Shown: positions 5,395 through 10,952 of the stretch, piece by piece
How positions within the stretch are numbered: the stretch's first letter is position 1
How the letters are laid out: each line of letters begins with the position of its first letter
Source: an uncultured Prevotella sp.
Lineage (GTDB): Bacteria > Bacteroidota > Bacteroidia > Bacteroidales > Bacteroidaceae
Direction: 5' to 3'
Assembly (NCBI GenBank): GCA_900547005.1
Contig: URER01000057.1
Location: 1-10,952 of the forward strand
DNA: 10,952 nt
Made by a program: the position numbers and the translations under genes
Notes under the pieces: model-generated
Seen by the model: only the letters and a program-made list of their open reading frames with translations
What the model was told of the DNA's origin: nothing
The model's database searches: none

Positions 5395-8300
5395 TTAAAA
5401 TCCGTCAAGTTCATAATACTCGTCCTCGATATCGAAATTCTGAGGTTGAGTCTTGGTGTTATTGTTCTGTGGAACGCCTGTTTCGTCATCATTAAAGATG
5501 AAGACGTCTTCCTCTGTTGCCGGAGTTGTCGGTTCGACAGGCTTATTCGGTGTCTCGACAGGCTTGTCATGCGGTGCTTCGACAGGCTTTTTAGGCGTTT
5601 CGATTGGCTCTTTAGGTGTTTCGGTCAACTTTTTCGGAGCTTCAGTCTGCTTGCCCTGCGGTGCATCAACGGGCTTGTCAGGCGTTTCAACAGGTATCTG
5701 TGGTGTTTCAATAACCGTTGTTTGCGGTTCGGCCGGTGCCGTTTCCTCTGCCGGAACAACTATCTCGTCATTCGGAATAATTACAGTCTCATTATCAGGA
5801 ACAGCCGTTTCTTCGACCGGAACAGCGATGTCGTCATTCGGAATAACGGTTTCATCATTTGGAACGGTTGCCGGAGATGTCGGAGCGGCATCTTCTGAAG
5901 GAATTTCGAATCCTGTATCAATAGGCGTTCCGCCCTCCATCATGTCGTCAATATCGTCCTGCGTCGGAGCTTTGCTCGATATTTCCTCTTCCAAATCGCG
6001 CTCGCGCGGAGTGGCAACCTCGGCCGGTTCGGACAACAGATAGCGCTTGCTGACCGTCAGCGGGGCGAAATGCTTCGCGTAGAAGTCCTCGTAGTCCTTA
6101 TAACTATAATATGTCTCGAGCAGCTTTTGGTTCTTGTCGCTGATGATTACGGCCTTAGCCTTCGCGGAAAGTTGCGCCAGCGTCTTCGTGTTGTACATCT
6201 CGCGGGCATACTGATAGGCCTCGTCGAAGCTGCGGAAACCGCTGAGTTGCATCTGATGGAGACCGTCGAGGTCGGCTATTTCTATGTCGAAGTTGCGCAC
6301 AACGAAGTGGGTAAAGTTAAACTTCGCCATCTCGAAGAGCAGCTTATTCTCGTCGACTGAGTCGGGACTATATACCAAAAGGAACTTGAAATCGGCCAGA
6401 CGGTCGGGCGAGAATGCTTCGCGCTTGGTTGTGTCGTTGTCGTTAAGCACCACATTTCGCCTTGTCCACACGTCGCCGAGAGTGAAGCGGCCGCCTCGCA
6501 AGCGTCGCCCTGCGTTCACGCCGTTGATTATCATGCCGGCCATCTCACTGATTCGGCTCTGTGGATACTTCTCCACCACGGTCTTCATATCGGCAAGACA
6601 GCCCTCAGCATCGCCATTATTGAGTTTGTTCAGACCTCCGATGAATAGGAACTTGTCGCGGTTGGCACCCAACGGGAATCGGGTTTCGGACACACGGACA
6701 TTGCCAGCCACTTCATTATAGCGGTCTTTCTTGAACGCTTCGTATGTAGCTGTGTAGATAGAGTCTTCGATATGCGTGCCAAAACGGGCGTTCTCCTTGA
6801 AGTAAGGGTCGGACAACAGTGCCGTCCACTTGCTCTCAGGAAACTTATTTTTAAGCATATCGACGTATGATTCGGCCGTCTGTGGCCTGTTGAGTCGTGA
6901 ATATAACAGATAAAGATGATAGTAGACATCATCCATATTCTCGTAGTCGGGATAGTTGTCGGCAAGTCGGCGCAGGTTTTTCTCGCCCAAAGGAAGGTTA
7001 TCCAACTTGTCTTTGAAAATCACACCGGCATGATGCAAGCCGTCGGTTATGATGTTGTTGCTCTCCGCTATCTGCTCGGGAGTGAACGGAATCTGCTTCA
7101 AATAGTATTCGCGTTTGTGAGGATCGTTCTGTGCACTGTCCGCAACCTGGGCCAAAGAGTCCTGCAACTGCTCGGCAGCGAAAATGGAATCGCGCTGCTC
7201 ATCGGTCAGTTCGTCGACATCGGAAGTAGAGCCCACCGTTCCAACAACGGTCTTATTGATTCGCTGCCAGTCGTCGATGTTCTCGCGTTTGCCCCACTGT
7301 CGTTGGAAAGTGGTCTTACCCTGATTCACCGCCATTTGGTTATAAAAGTACCAAAGTCCCTTTTCCTGCTGATTGCCGGTGGGTGTTGTCGGTGTGTTAT
7401 TGATGTTTCCGCCGTTCTGCGACTGTGCTTTCTCGGCCTCGGCTTGTGCCTGCAACTTCCTTTCCTCCCGTTCTTTCTTCTTCAATGCGTCTATAACGCG
7501 GTCGATAGCCTTGTTGCGTTCCTCCTCCGGCATGGCCGCGAGAGCCTGCAACGAGTCCTGCAAATAAACCGCATCGGTATATGGCACCAACTCGTCGAGT
7601 ACCTTTGAGCGGTCTGAAAGTTGCTTGTAGTCCTTACGCTCCTTATCCAATAAACCGATGGCCTCACCGTAACAGCGTTTCGCATCGCCGTATTTCTCCT
7701 TCGCCCAATACAGGTCTCCGAGATGCAAAAGCAGCACACCCTTCTCTATTCCGCTGCGTGTCGCCTTCTCGTTGCCTTTCTCGTATGCCTCGATAGCCTT
7801 CGTTGTGTCTTTCTCCGCAAGGTAGATGTTACCCATAGCGTAGTACACCTGATCGAGATATTCCTTGTTGTTGTCCGACGCCGCCATTCGTTTCAGACGG
7901 CCGACCATCTGCTTCGACTTGCCCTTTGCCATCACTTCGGTCATCGAGATTCGTGCGTTGAACTCCAGTTCGTAAGGAGGATTCTGCCTGATTACGTGCT
8001 TGAAAGCCTTGTAAGCCTCGGCTTTATTGCCCACAGCGGCCTGCAACTGCCCCATCAGATACCACTCGCGGGCACGCTGCTTGCGCCTCATCTCGTGCTT
8101 GATGACCTTGCGCAAGTAAGGGATAGCCTTGTCGAATTCACCCGTATGGATATAGTAGTCGGCGTAAGTGTAGTCCCATTCCTTCACAGCCCGCCAATGG
8201 AGGGAGTCGCGCTGCATATTGCGTATCACGTCTTCGGCATCATACAGCCAGCCTTCCTCCACGTAGCACTTCGCCAACCACGCGCGGGCCTTGCCGTAGA

Positions 8301-8814
8301 TGGCGGGTTGTGTGCTGTAAAGACGGCTCATATAGGAGAATGTGGCGGCAGCCTCGTCGAACGCGCCCTTATGGAATTGCGACCTGCCCATGAGCATCCA
8401 CGCCTTCCAAAGGAACGGGTTATATTCGCGGCGGCTCAGCCATTCAATGTCCTTCTCGGTCTTCTTGCGGCTCTTTGTCCACTCCGGCCGTTTCTTGATG
8501 CTGTGCTTATGGATTGCCTTTTGCGACTTCTCTATGGCGCGGTCGAAGTTGGCTTTGCCCAGCTCGCGGCTTGCTTTGTTGCCAACGGTGTAGAGGGGGA
8601 TAATTTCGGTGAAGTTATCCTTGTTGCCGTTTTCCTTTTCCAGACTTCCGTCTATGTAAGCCTGCGAGCCATTAAAATATGTGTTGTAGTTTGCGTTGAA
8701 GGAATGCCACCAACGACTTTGGGCCGTATTCTTCTGAGTAGAACATCCCACGGTTACCATAATCAAGGCAACCAAAAGGATGGGAACAATATGTCTGTAT
8801 TTACGGAAACTCAC
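5395..8814 (-). CDS. porW: T9SS TPR lipoprotein PorW/SprE
   Basis: Lipoprotein needed for T9SS function and, in gliding species, motility; in Porphyromonas it is reported to contact the PorN part of the secretion complex. The 1139-residue precursor starts at a GTG (8812-8814), which gives a good lipoprotein signal: basic SFRKYRH, a hydrophobic core, and VTVGC with Cys24 as lipidation site. The mature start, with NANYNTYFNG and KDNFTEIIPLY, is typical of SprE. TPR-like helical repeats cover about 130-400. A charged, Q/N/T-rich linker (about 445-485) leads to GLWYFYN (about 487-493). A domain around 800-880 (FKFLLVYSP, FNFTHFVVRNF) and HFAPLTVSKRYLLSEP near 918 are also family-like. The tail from about 984 is low-complexity with two heptapeptide arrays, then acidic to the end. 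The length appears greater than that of homologues I recall, mainly through this tail. Confidence 0.9.
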   Translation of the reverse strand: MSFRKYRHIVPILLVALIMVTVGCSTQKNTAQSRWWHSFNANYNTYFNGSQAYIDGSLEKENGNKDNFTEIIPLYTVGNKASRELGKANFDRAIEKSQKAIHKHSIKKRPEWTKSRKKTEKDIEWLSRREYNPFLWKAWMLMGRSQFHKGAFDEAAATFSYMSRLYSTQPAIYGKARAWLAKCYVEEGWLYDAEDVIRNMQRDSLHWRAVKEWDYTYADYYIHTGEFDKAIPYLRKVIKHEMRRKQRAREWYLMGQLQAAVGNKAEAYKAFKHVIRQNPPYELEFNARISMTEVMAKGKSKQMVGRLKRMAASDNNKEYLDQVYYAMGNIYLAEKDTTKAIEAYEKGNEKATRSGIEKGVLLLHLGDLYWAKEKYGDAKRCYGEAIGLLDKERKDYKQLSDRSKVLDELVPYTDAVYLQDSLQALAAMPEEERNKAIDRVIDALKKKEREERKLQAQAEAEKAQSQNGGNINNTPTTPTGNQQEKGLWYFYNQMAVNQGKTTFQRQWGKRENIDDWQRINKTVVGTVGSTSDVDELTDEQRDSIFAAEQLQDSLAQVADSAQNDPHKREYYLKQIPFTPEQIAESNNIITDGLHHAGVIFKDKLDNLPLGEKNLRRLADNYPDYENMDDVYYHLYLLYSRLNRPQTAESYVDMLKNKFPESKWTALLSDPYFKENARFGTHIEDSIYTATYEAFKKDRYNEVAGNVRVSETRFPLGANRDKFLFIGGLNKLNNGDAEGCLADMKTVVEKYPQSRISEMAGMIINGVNAGRRLRGGRFTLGDVWTRRNVVLNDNDTTKREAFSPDRLADFKFLLVYSPDSVDENKLLFEMAKFNFTHFVVRNFDIEIADLDGLHQMQLSGFRSFDEAYQYAREMYNTKTLAQLSAKAKAVIISDKNQKLLETYYSYKDYEDFYAKHFAPLTVSKRYLLSEPAEVATPRERDLEEEISSKAPTQDDIDDMMEGGTPIDTGFEIPSEDAAPTSPATVPNDETVIPNDDIAVPVEETAVPDNETVIIPNDEIVVPAEETAPAEPQTTVIETPQIPVETPDKPVDAPQGKQTEAPKKLTETPKEPIETPKKPVEAPHDKPVETPNKPVEPTTPATEEDVFIFNDDETGVPQNNNTKTQPQNFDIEDEYYELDGF
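5531..5716 (-). repeat. 21-base coding repeats, heptapeptide K-x-P-V-E-T-P, in porW
   Basis: About nine imperfect units of 21 bases (two of them 24) encode a Pro-Thr-Glu-Lys-rich array near PorW residues 1033-1095. Units include DKPVETP, KKPVEAP, KEPIETP and KKLTETP. The period keeps the reading frame, so unit number can change without disrupting the gene. Such sequence should be extended and unfolded, suiting a periplasmic spacer. Confidence 0.75.
5737..5865 (-). repeat. 21-base coding repeats, acidic heptapeptide V-P-N-D-E-T-V, in porW
   Basis: Six units encode VPNDETV, IPNDDIA, VPVEETA, VPDNETVI, IPNDEIV and VPAEETA at PorW residues 984-1026; one unit carries an extra residue. The array is acidic and alternates Pro and beta-branched residues. 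It sits directly before the K-x-P-V-E-T-P array and differs from it in sequence and charge, although both have a 7-residue period. Confidence 0.75.
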
Positions 8815-8848
8815 TATTAATAAACCGAAAAATGCCTGTTTTATTGTC

Positions 8849-9232
8849 TTAACCGCCTATCAGCATGATAAGCTCGTCGCGAATCTGATTGGGAACGTTT
8901 ATCTCGCGCAAGATGAGGCTGCGGTTCCAGCCGGCCACCTCGTCCTGACGCATACTGTAAAGCACCTCGCGAAATTGCTCGGCCTCATCGTCTGTATAGT
9001 CATCGGCCGCACGGCCGCGAAACGCGTCCAGCTCTTCATCATCGAAATACTCAATCTCTTTCGTCGCCGCCTCCATCATGCAGACCTGCTCGCACTTCGG
9101 GTCGTTGCCGTCGCACGAGGAGCAATCGCCCGAAGCGACAACTATATTATCATCGCCATTACCACGCGAGAAGAGCGCAACAACCACTCCTAACACGACA
9201 ATCGCGGCTACACATATTATTATAATAGTCAT
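8849..9232 (-). CDS. Small single-pass membrane protein with four-cysteine motif, unknown function
   Basis: 127 residues. Residues 3-21 form one hydrophobic segment with no lipobox or clear cleavage site, so it is probably a membrane anchor. A Gly/Asp-rich stretch follows, then four cysteines spaced C-x2-C-x6-C-x3-C at 37, 40, 47 and 51. The rest (about 54-127) is soluble and acidic, with YFDDEELDAFRGR, YTDDEAEQFREVLY and WNRSLILREINVP. The pattern suggests a small metal site or disulfide pair; the sequence does not say which. Arg23 just after the membrane segment hints that the soluble part is cytoplasmic, where the cysteines would stay reduced. I believe similar uncharacterised proteins occur across Bacteroidales, sometimes labelled phospholipase, for which I see no support. 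It lies 49 bases after aroA and 34 before porW, so it is probably cotranscribed with both. The ORF is real; the function is unknown. Confidence 0.8.
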   Translation of the reverse strand: MTIIIICVAAIVVLGVVVALFSRGNGDDNIVVASGDCSSCDGNDPKCEQVCMMEAATKEIEYFDDEELDAFRGRAADDYTDDEAEQFREVLYSMRQDEVAGWNRSLILREINVPNQIRDELIMLIGG

Positions 9233-9281
9233 AATACCGGTGTATTCTTTATCATCCTACTGCATGAAAACGCCCATAAAA

Positions 9282-10532
9282 TCATTCCTCGGTAATCTCG
9301 AAGCCGGCCTTGCGCAGGTCATCCCAGTAGTTGGGATATGACTTGCTCACCACCTCGGGATTGTTTATCCGTATGCAGCCTAATGTTATGGCAAGCGGGG
9401 CGAACGACATAGCCATGCGATGGTCCTCGTATGTGTCGATGGACGGATTATCTTCGGCCTCGCAGCGTTCACCGTCCCACTCCAATTCGCAGTCGTTCAT
9501 GTCGCGGAGGACATAGCCCAGCTTGCGCATCTCGGTTTTCAGTGCCTCTATCCGGTCGGTTTCCTTAATCTTCAACGATGCCAAGCCCGTGAAATGAAAT
9601 GGTATGCCGAGCGCACAACAAGTAACGACAAAGGTCTGGGCGAGGTCGGGCTGATTGATGAAATCATAGTCCATGCGCGTCAACGCACTGAAATGGCGGG
9701 TCAGCGCCACCTTAGTGTCCTGTCCGGAATCGCCATCCTTGAACGCGGTCTTCACCCCGAGCAGACTGTAAAGGTATCTCACCACCGAATCGCCCTGACG
9801 TGAAGCATCGCGCAGACCAGGCAGGACGACACCGTTCTCCTTGTCCTCCGACAGCGCAAGCATCTCATACCAATAGGAAGATGCGCTCCAGTCGTTCTCC
9901 ACCACATATTCGCGGTCGTCATACCGCTGCGGCTTCACGCTGATGGTGTCAACTGACGACCACTCAATCTTGCATCCGAACTCATGCATCACGTGCAGCG
10001 TGAGGTCGATATACGGGCGCGAGATGATGTCGCCTGTGAGGCGCAGCTCAAGACCGTTGCGCAAGGCAGGGCCAATCATGAGCAGCGCCGAGATGTATTG
10101 CGAACTGATATTGCCCGGCACCTCAAGCGTTCCGCCCTCTAATTGCTTTCCTCTGATGCGCAACGGCGGATAGCCCTGTTCGCCCACATATTCGATATCG
10201 GCACCCAAACGGCGCAAGGCGTCTACCAGTACACCGATGGGGCGATGCTTCATTCGCTCCGTTCCCGTTATCACGTGCTCTCCCTCGGTAACACTCAGAT
10301 ATGCCGACATGAAGCGCATAGCCGTGCCCGCCGCCTTAATATCTATCACTTCGGGCATATCCCGCAGCGCGTTTATCATCACTTGTGTGTCGTCGCAGTC
10401 GGATAGATTGTGCAGCGTGGAGTTGCCCCCCGACAAGGAGTGAATCACAAGAACCCGGTTGCTGATACTTTTCGATGCCGGCAGATTTATCTCTGCTTTT
10501 ATCCTGTTTGGTGCTTTTACTATATATTGCAT
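9282..10532 (-). CDS. aroA: 3-phosphoshikimate 1-carboxyvinyltransferase (EPSP synthase) AroA
   Basis: Joins phosphoenolpyruvate to shikimate-3-phosphate, the sixth step of the shikimate pathway to aromatic amino acids; cytoplasmic. The 416 residues are slightly short beside E. coli (427). Recognisable sites are LPASKSISNR at 17-26 (substrate-binding Lys21, Ser22, Arg26), AAGTAMRF at 67-74, NISSQYISALL around 140-150, the catalytic-Asp region FINQPDLAQT, KETDRIEAL, YEDHRMAMSF and the C-terminal KSYPNYW. The usual GNAGTAMRP loop is altered: Phe74 replaces the Pro equivalent to E. coli Pro101, and roughly 25 residues before the loop are missing. I think this form is normal in Bacteroidota. The ATG is at 10530-10532. 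It is the first gene of the minus-strand run and faces tRNA-Pro across a divergent promoter region. Wild-type activity is expected, since the other active-site motifs are intact. Confidence 0.95.
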   Translation of the reverse strand: MQYIVKAPNRIKAEINLPASKSISNRVLVIHSLSGGNSTLHNLSDCDDTQVMINALRDMPEVIDIKAAGTAMRFMSAYLSVTEGEHVITGTERMKHRPIGVLVDALRRLGADIEYVGEQGYPPLRIRGKQLEGGTLEVPGNISSQYISALLMIGPALRNGLELRLTGDIISRPYIDLTLHVMHEFGCKIEWSSVDTISVKPQRYDDREYVVENDWSASSYWYEMLALSEDKENGVVLPGLRDASRQGDSVVRYLYSLLGVKTAFKDGDSGQDTKVALTRHFSALTRMDYDFINQPDLAQTFVVTCCALGIPFHFTGLASLKIKETDRIEALKTEMRKLGYVLRDMNDCELEWDGERCEAEDNPSIDTYEDHRMAMSFAPLAITLGCIRINNPEVVSKSYPNYWDDLRKAGFEITEE

Positions 10533-10582
10533 ATTGTCGATTCTGTATTATTGGGTTGCGCGGTTGTTTAGTCTTCGCGCGG

Positions 10583-10599
10583 ACATATATATTATATGT
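10583..10599. promoter_or_regulatory. AT-rich dyad at the presumed aroA transcription start
   Basis: ACATATA and TATATGT form a perfect 7-bp dyad around TAT. It begins two bases downstream, on the minus strand, of the candidate aroA -7 box, so it would overlap the start site and early leader. The position suits a repressor operator. AT-rich dyads of this size also occur by chance. Confidence 0.3.
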
Positions 10600-10600
10600 G

Positions 10601-10617
10601 CAAAAGTAGCAAATATA
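10601..10617 (-). promoter_or_regulatory. Candidate aroA operon promoter, two adjacent -7 boxes
   Basis: Reading the minus strand, TATATTTG (10617 to 10610) is followed after one base by TACTTTTG (10608 to 10601). Both match TAnnTTTG. Neither has a clean TTTG at the expected -33 distance; only a T-rich TTTTTCG stretch lies around 10630-10636. The aroA ATG is about 70 bases downstream. This is probably the promoter for the five-gene minus-strand run. Confidence 0.5.
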
Positions 10618-10647
10618 ATCGGTAAAGACGAAAAAGATGTTTGAAAA

Positions 10648-10679
10648 TTTGCAATTCTCATAATAAGTCAGTACTTTTG
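10648..10679 (+). promoter_or_regulatory. tRNA-Pro promoter (TTTG-N20-TACTTTTG)
   Basis: TTTG at 10648-10651 and TACTTTTG at 10672-10679, 20 bases apart, match the Bacteroidota housekeeping sigma consensus in both sequence and spacing. Transcription should start near 10686, leaving a leader of about 55 bases to be processed from the tRNA. It is the strongest promoter match in the window. Confidence 0.75.
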
Positions 10680-10740
10680 CAGTCGCAAATACGGATACGC
10701 CGAGAGTCTCTCTGTCATTCGTTTTGCGTTTAATATCTAT

Positions 10741-10817
10741 CGGGATGTAGCGCAGTTGGTTAGCGCACGCGTCTGGGGGGCGTGAGGTCGCTGGTTCAAG
10801 TCCAGTCATCCCGACCA
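10741..10817 (+). tRNA. tRNA-Pro (anticodon GGG)
   Basis: A 77-base cloverleaf: acceptor stem CGGGATG pairs with CATCCCG, D stem GCGC/GCGC, anticodon stem CGCGT/GCGTG around the loop CTGGGGG with anticodon GGG, and T arm GCTGG-TTCAAGT-CCAGT. The discriminator is A and the CCA end is encoded (10815-10817). C1-G72 is the bacterial proline identity pair. It reads CCC and CCU codons. It stands alone between its own promoter and a hairpin terminator. Confidence 0.97.
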
Positions 10818-10825
10818 TATAAAGA

Positions 10826-10871
10826 GCAAAAGAAAAGTCGGTTTCCATGTGGAAATCGGCTTTTCTTTTGC
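10826..10871 (+). terminator. 21-bp hairpin terminator after tRNA-Pro
   Basis: Arms 10826-10846 and 10851-10871 pair along 21 positions (with two G-U pairs in the plus-strand RNA) around the tetraloop ATGT. The left arm begins GCAAAAGAAAAG and the right arm ends CTTTTCTTTTGC, so the U-rich part lies within the stem and a C-run follows. It begins 9 bases after the tRNA CCA end and is the obvious end of that transcript. Confidence 0.75.
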
Positions 10872-10952
10872 CCCCTTATCCTCCGGTGGGGGAATGGCGG
10901 CTCAGTAGTTATTTAGTGTGGGTAGGCGTAAAGTTTAGCAATGCGATAGAGG

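Noticed and set aside
5446..6043. Plus-strand overlapping ORFs of 150 and 196 codons with repetitive sequence
   Set aside because: Their repeats are the reverse complement of the heptapeptide arrays of porW, so the repetition is inherited from that gene.
6916..7608. Plus-strand 230-codon ORF opposite the middle of porW
   Set aside because: Antisense shadow of a strongly supported gene, with no family resemblance.
7723..8820. Plus-strand 365-codon ORF opposite porW
   Set aside because: It lies wholly antisense to the porW signal peptide and TPR region. It has His/Leu/Arg/Val-rich shadow composition, no recognisable motif and no promoter-like box or ribosome site noticed.
10336..10848. Minus-strand 170-codon ORF overlapping tRNA-Pro and the start of aroA
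   Set aside because: Its GMTGLEPATSRPPDACANQL-like stretch is the antisense translation of a tRNA gene, a well-known false protein. The rest overlaps promoters and aroA in another frame.
10872..10952. Possible further RNA gene or ORF at the right end
   Set aside because: No cloverleaf, promoter box or convincing reading frame is visible in these 81 bases; only short C and G runs.

Overview
The window looks like chromosomal DNA from a Bacteroidota bacterium, most likely a Prevotella-like member of the Bacteroidales. Four things point there: type IX secretion (T9SS) genes, which are confined to this phylum; promoter boxes of the Bacteroidota form TTTG-N19-21-TAnnTTTG; a secreted enzyme ending in a Prevotella-style T9SS sorting tail; and an EPSP synthase with a shortened, Bacteroidota-like N-terminal region. 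Base composition is near balanced by eye. The species cannot be fixed from the sequence alone.

Layout. Positions 2-2521 (+) hold the 3' part of a large secreted beta-helix glycoside hydrolase. It resembles GH87 alpha-1,3-glucanases (mutanase/mycodextranase) and ends in two CARDB-like modules and a T9SS C-terminal signal; its 5' end lies outside the window. A roughly 215-bp gap follows with two candidate promoters, a 12-bp hairpin and a tiny upstream ORF. Then comes tadA (2738-3193, +), the tRNA adenosine deaminase. Between tadA and the convergent tsaE lies a degenerate tandem array with an exact 7-base period.

From 3328 to 10532 all genes lie on the minus strand. In transcription order they are aroA (EPSP synthase), a small Cys-rich membrane protein of unknown function, porW/sprE (T9SS TPR lipoprotein), porX (response regulator with a PglZ/alkaline-phosphatase-like output domain) and tsaE (ATPase for tRNA t6A synthesis). 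The gaps are 49, 34, 5 and 70 bases, so this is a likely operon, with porW and porX probably translationally coupled. No other stretch over 300 bases lacks a gene.

The aroA promoter region is divergent from a well-formed Bacteroidota promoter that drives tRNA-Pro(GGG) at 10741-10817 (+). A 21-bp hairpin at 10826-10871 probably ends that transcript. I see nothing recognisable in the last 81 bases (10872-10952).

How the parts fit. PorW and PorX belong to T9SS assembly and regulation, and the first gene encodes a likely T9SS cargo, so the window holds secretion machinery, a regulator and a substrate. TadA, TsaE and tRNA-Pro are translation genes, and AroA belongs to the shikimate pathway. The least explained parts are the Cys-rich protein between aroA and porW, two adjacent heptapeptide repeat arrays in the PorW tail, and the 7-base array after tadA.
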